Source of the DNA: Pseudomonadota bacterium
Lineage (GTDB): Bacteria > Desulfobacterota > Desulfobacteria > Desulfobacterales > RPRI01
DNA length: 8,354 bases
Reading direction: 5' to 3'
Assembly (NCBI GenBank): GCA_018830925.1
Contig: JAHJRK010000030.1
Coordinates: 1 to 8,354 of the forward strand
The stretch's first letter is position 1. Each line of letters begins with the position of its first letter. The notes below the pieces were generated by a model. That model was not told the DNA's origin. It saw only the letters and a program-made list of their open reading frames with translations, and did not search any database. Shown piece by piece: positions 5,365 to 8,354 of this stretch. The position numbers and the translations under genes are program-made.

Positions 5365-5443
5365 GCTTAACGCTCCGCATAAACGGCAGGCAATGGAGTG
5401 CCAGCAGAAATGCCAGTCCGTGTTAATGCGGTTGATGTTAGGG
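5365..5443 (-). other. attC: Integron attC-like recombination site (59-be) after the small secreted-protein gene
   Basis: Read on the minus strand, the order is that of an attC. R'' is CCCTAAC (5443-5437), only four bases beyond the gene's stop, followed by spacer ATCAA. Then comes a long imperfect hairpin: CCGCAT pairs with ATGCGG, CGG with CCG, and CTGGCA with TGCCTG with one mismatch, with unpaired CA and A on one side and an 18-base loop. Spacer AGC and R' GTTAAGC (5371-5365) close it, the last a perfect GTTRRRY. R'' and R' can pair with one wobble and one mismatch. The length of 79 bp, unpaired central spacers, extrahelical bases and position right after a stop codon all fit cassette attC sites, which are recombined as folded single strands by IntI. 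R'' deviates in its first base (C for R). No integrase gene is in view. Confidence 0.6.
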
Positions 5444-5447
5444 GCAA

Positions 5448-5789
5448 TTATTCACATTTATCGCGGTACTTATCGTTCCATTTATCTTGCAGTCTATACT
5501 TGGAAAGCCCGTAATCTTCAATGTAGATATAGCCAGATATGTCATTTCCGTTGCTGTCAAATATTTCGGTGGAACCATATGTATTGAAATTCCCAATTAC
5601 GGTATCGCCTTTGCTAGCAGAAACCCATCCATCAACGATTACATAACCACTATTTGTATCTATTACAAAGCATTTTCTTGTCATAATTACAATAACGCCT
5701 TTTTCAGCGTTTGCCGACAACGGGAAGGTTGTGACAATGAGTATAGCAAGAACAATTCCAATCACTCGTGGAATGTGGATACTTTTCAT
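5448..5789 (-). CDS. Small secreted hypothetical protein (113 aa)
   Basis: This starts at ATG 5789 with an AGGAGG (complement of 5795-5800) five bases upstream. Residues 1-28 are a clear signal peptide: basic MKSIHIPR, hydrophobic VIGIVLAILIVTTFPL, cleavage at SANA-E. The mature part of about 85 residues is strand-rich: GVIVIMTRKCFVIDTNSGYV, IVDGWVSASKGDTVIGNFNTYGSTEIFD, then a GYIYIEDYGLSK segment and a basic, Asp-rich tail with a final Cys. C40 and C112 could form a disulphide in the envelope. I associate this layout with a poorly described group of small exported proteins and assign no function. The stop is followed at once by the attC-like site, so the gene plus site look like a complete gene cassette. 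Confidence 0.8.
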   Translation of the reverse strand: MKSIHIPRVIGIVLAILIVTTFPLSANAEKGVIVIMTRKCFVIDTNSGYVIVDGWVSASKGDTVIGNFNTYGSTEIFDSNGNDISGYIYIEDYGLSKYRLQDKWNDKYRDKCE

Positions 5790-6370
5790 TTTAGCCTCCT
5801 AATTAATATGCGTAGTATTCAATATTCGGTTCTTAAAACATTTGTGCTTTGAATTGTTTATTCTTTACTCCAATATTTATATAAAATCAAATGAGTTCCA
5901 TTAAGGGCCTGTGCAAAATGTGTTTATTAAAGGAAATTATATGCATAGCAGAAAAAATTCAAAACCCAAGCTTGATATAGCAAATAATAGTATTATATTC
6001 ATTATGTTATACCAGTATCCCGTCCCGTCCCTCCCCTTGTACCCATCCCGTTCCCCACCTAACCTCGCGTCCTGTTCTTTCCCTGGCTCATCGTTTAGCA
6101 CTGGGTCGCATCGGATTTTATGTTTTTTGCTTTACGGCTTACAGCAGTTTAGGAAAGAGGGTAGGGGATACCAGGAAGACCGATAAATCCAGCAGGGAGA
6201 AGTTCTCCGCTTCTTTTGACGATGATAAAACAATCCGCACTTTACAGGTCATACCGCAAATAAAACACGTAACATTCTTAAACCATTAAGTATAACCGTG
6301 ATTTCAGACACCGCTTCCCCCTTTAAGTATTATGAGCACCGGGCTCTGTATGTGATGTGGATGAACGGTG
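5790..6370. other. Gene-free interval between the cassette-like block and the primase gene
   Basis: About 580 bases without a credible gene. A plus-strand frame at 5911-6186 has no ribosome binding site and a low-complexity Pro/Ser-rich product, so it is discounted. The interval holds the inverted REP-like repeat at 6012-6026 and a C-rich run to about 6060. It must also contain the promoter of the small secreted-protein gene (minus strand, near 5800-5880), which I cannot place with confidence. Confidence 0.6.
6012..6034 (-). repeat. REP-like short repeat, inverted copy
   Basis: The complement of 6012-6026 is GGGACGGGATACTGG, identical to 2359-2373. The GTCCC motif is repeated immediately outward (GTCCCTCC at 6027-6034). 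Together with 2357-2373 it brackets the whole minus-strand block, 3.7 kb, in inverted orientation. Confidence 0.55.
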
Positions 6371-8200
6371 TTATGGAGTGATGTCGGTTTGCTTGGGGAA
6401 GTATTTGACGGAAAGCTTTTGAAGTTTCTTGCTTGCGTCTATGTTGAGAAAGCCGAGGCTTTTGAGATTGCTCTTGTGTTTGCTGATGGTCTGCCTGGAT
6501 GTTCTTAGCCAGTCTGCTAATGTTTCGTCTGTTTCAGCGATTTTCCGCCTCCTTGTTTGCTGTTCGATTACAAGTCTTATCCAGAGAATTAGCGCCTGTC
6601 CTAAATCGGTGTATCCTTCGGTCTTTAAGAAATTAGCAGGGATAGTGAATATCTTCTCTGATTTCAACTTTTCGGGGCGGGTTTCGAGCAGTTTAATAAT
6701 CTGTTGAAGATTTTCTTCCAGCATCGCCTTGTTGCCGTGGTCATAGGATAGAAGGGGCAGGAAGTCATCCACATCGTAAATAAATTCCTTTGCCTCCGAT
6801 ATTCCCTTTAAGAAATCAGGTGTGTTTCCTGCGTCTGTGGTCTCGAATACAACATCACTACCTCTCGACATGATGTGGATGTTTACAGGCTTCCCTGTTT
6901 TTTCCTGCGTTTTCTTTGCAGATGTCATCAGTTTGTCCAGGGAAAAGCCGTCAATTGCGTTTACAGCGTGTTTTAACATATCATACGGGTCTTGACCTTC
7001 CTTCAATCCGCCAAGAAAATATACTTTCCCCCCGACTTGTGATGCAATCTTTCCGATGCCATTTTTACCCGCCTGGTCCCAGTCATACGCAATAATGAAG
7101 TGCTCGACGCCAAGGCTTTTGAAAATGTTCAGTGCTTCGTCGGTAAGATGCGAGCCGAGAGTTGAAACTACTATCGGCTTTTCCTGGTCTTGGAGCAGAT
7201 TGTAAAAAGCGAAATAATCAAAAATGCCCTCTACAAGAATGACAGCTCGATACTGTTTTATATATCTGGACGCTTTGTCAATGCCGTACAGCCAACTTTT
7301 CGTGCTGAAAACGGTATTTGTTTTTTGTTTTATCCAGCGCGCACAGCGATTATCAGTGCGTCTGCCGATAAGCCCGACTATACTGGCGTCTGAATTGAAT
7401 ATCGGAAATACAATTTTGCCCGCGAAGTAATCTCCGTAGTTTTTTGAGAAAATATCTTTTTCACGGGAGTTGTCGATTTGTTTCCGATAATAAAAGTATG
7501 CTTTCGATGCTCCATCGTTTAAGAGCCGTACCAAGCTTGCTTTGTCAAAGGGTTTAAAGGTCGTGTAGTCCTTTTCAAATCGAGGAAGAAAATTAGAAAT
7601 TAATGCTCTGCCTTCGTACCGCGTATCTGAATAAGAAGGGGCATAGCCGATTTTAAACCTGCTGATTAAATCTTTTCCAACGCCTCGGCGGAGAAGATAT
7701 TTGAATATTTCACTGAACCCTTCTTCATCTGACAACAAAAGTTTATTGTAAAAGCAGGCTCCTTCATCTAACGCGGTAATGATTTCAGGGTCAGGTTCTG
7801 GCTCTGCGAATAAAACGGTATCATCAGGTTCAGGCTCAATGTCAGGTTCAGGAATACGCGAACTCTTCCCATCAAATGGAGAAAAATCCTTAATGTTCAG
7901 ATATTCAGCCCAAATCCTCTGCGCCTCTCTGAAACCGCACTTCTTGCGAAGCATAATAATATCGTAGAGGTCCCATTCACTTCCACAGGCACCGAAACAA
8001 TGGAACCGCACCTCATCTTTACCGTTAACATACACACGGAAGCTGTTTTTTGTCTCTGCGTGAAACGGACAGAATGTGCTGTACCTGTTTTCACCCATAG
8101 AATGGAACTTAACATCGAGCAGACCTTCCGCATAATTTACGATTTGGTTCAGATATGTTTCTGATTTAAGCTGTATGTAGTCAGGCTTTGCGGAGTTCAT
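6371..8200 (-). CDS. CHC2 zinc-finger/Toprim primase-like protein with C-terminal HTH
   Basis: A 609-aa DnaG-type protein that should make RNA primers on single-stranded DNA. Residues 40-90 are a CHC2 zinc finger with C44 and H47 (CPFH) and C68 and C72 (CFGACG). The spacing C-x3-C departs from the usual C-x2-C. Residues 116-140 are an acidic PEPD-rich linker. Residues about 165-310 are the catalytic core N-part (GRALISNF, KIVFPIFNSD..IVGLIGRR). The Toprim domain follows at about 318-400, with E324 in LVEGIFD and the D373-x-D375 pair in AYDWDQAGKNG, so its metal ligands are intact. Residues about 556-588 form a winged or helix-turn-helix segment (ETLADWLRTSRQTISKHKSNLKSLG). There is no DnaB-binding domain or fused helicase. 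Such stand-alone primases are usual in phages, plasmids and integrative elements. The start at ATG 8200 has no clear Shine-Dalgarno. Confidence 0.9.
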   Translation of the reverse strand: MNSAKPDYIQLKSETYLNQIVNYAEGLLDVKFHSMGENRYSTFCPFHAETKNSFRVYVNGKDEVRFHCFGACGSEWDLYDIIMLRKKCGFREAQRIWAEYLNIKDFSPFDGKSSRIPEPDIEPEPDDTVLFAEPEPDPEIITALDEGACFYNKLLLSDEEGFSEIFKYLLRRGVGKDLISRFKIGYAPSYSDTRYEGRALISNFLPRFEKDYTTFKPFDKASLVRLLNDGASKAYFYYRKQIDNSREKDIFSKNYGDYFAGKIVFPIFNSDASIVGLIGRRTDNRCARWIKQKTNTVFSTKSWLYGIDKASRYIKQYRAVILVEGIFDYFAFYNLLQDQEKPIVVSTLGSHLTDEALNIFKSLGVEHFIIAYDWDQAGKNGIGKIASQVGGKVYFLGGLKEGQDPYDMLKHAVNAIDGFSLDKLMTSAKKTQEKTGKPVNIHIMSRGSDVVFETTDAGNTPDFLKGISEAKEFIYDVDDFLPLLSYDHGNKAMLEENLQQIIKLLETRPEKLKSEKIFTIPANFLKTEGYTDLGQALILWIRLVIEQQTRRRKIAETDETLADWLRTSRQTISKHKSNLKSLGFLNIDASKKLQKLSVKYFPKQTDITP

Positions 8201-8297
8201 ATATATAAATAATATAGAGCCAATTTCAAAACGATCAAAGGCGGCTTGTTAGAAAAGGGCAGCAGCTGAAATTCCGGCAATAAAGCGGCTGTGAGGG

Positions 8298-8315
8298 CTC
8301 CAATTTTCATTGGAG
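8298..8315. other. Short perfect hairpin upstream of the primase gene
   Basis: CTCCAAT and ATTGGAG form a 7-bp stem with a TTTC loop. An A/T-rich imperfect hairpin (GC-AAAAAA / TTTTTT-G-GC) follows at about 8327-8350. On the minus strand both would lie upstream of the primase gene, where they could end an upstream transcript or form a leader. The region is cut by the window edge, so its role is open. Confidence 0.35.
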
Positions 8316-8354
8316 AACCACCAAAGGCAAAAAAAGCCGGTTTTTTGGCAATGC

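Noticed and set aside
5487..5852. 121-aa plus-strand ORF opposite the small secreted-protein gene
   Set aside because: The opposite strand has a signal peptide and strong AGGAGG; this frame has no start signal.
5904..5924. GGGCCTGTGCAAAATGTG, which recalls an insertion sequence end
   Set aside because: No matching inverted end and no transposase fragment are present in the window.
6057..6099. ACCTAAC followed by GTTTAGC as a possible further attC
   Set aside because: The boxes are not complementary, the spacing is too short and no inner stem forms.
5911..6186. 91-aa plus-strand ORF
   Set aside because: It has no ribosome binding site, and its product is a translation of the C-rich repeat region around 6012-6060.

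Overview
The window reads as bacterial chromosome with conserved genes on the left and an accessory region on the right. The left anchor is the C-terminus of a Lon-type protease, followed by tRNA-Val(TAC) and tRNA-Asp(GTC), both with encoded CCA. The organism cannot be fixed from this sequence. Moderate GC, Shine-Dalgarno-led genes, encoded CCA ends and tRNA-linked palindromic repeats would suit a Gram-negative environmental lineage such as Desulfobacterota or Nitrospirota, but this is a weak inference.

Layout. (1) 1-926: lon 3' end, a promoter-like TTGACA element, two related palindromic repeats (339-510 and 658-800) sitting just upstream of the two tRNAs, and a terminator. (2) 1102-1711: a two-gene overlapping module that looks like a HicB-like antitoxin and a HicA-like toxin. 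It is followed directly by the wreck of a second toxin-antitoxin pair, an MNT nucleotidyltransferase with a HEPN protein, inactivated by an in-frame stop and an internal deletion with frameshift (1708-2171). (3) 2172-2839: gene-free DNA with short repeats. (4) 2840-5789: four minus-strand genes, each with its own start signals: an unknown 153-aa protein, a small Cys-rich protein, a secreted trypsin-like protease with TPR repeats, and a small secreted protein. An integron attC-like recombination site lies immediately after the stop of the last one (5365-5443), and a weaker candidate follows the 153-aa gene. (5) 5790-6370: gene-free DNA with an inverted copy of the short repeat seen on the left of the block. 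(6) 6371-8200: a 609-aa CHC2/Toprim primase-like protein with a C-terminal helix-turn-helix and no helicase domain, typical of mobile elements. (7) 8201-8354: upstream DNA with a small hairpin.

How it fits together. The co-oriented minus-strand small genes with a structured recombination site after a stop codon are best explained as remnants of a gene-cassette array without an integrase in view. The toxin-antitoxin modules, REP-like repeats and orphan primase add to the picture of a turnover-prone island beside tRNA genes. No complete integrase, transposase or defence system is visible. All assignments come from reading the sequence; no searches were run.
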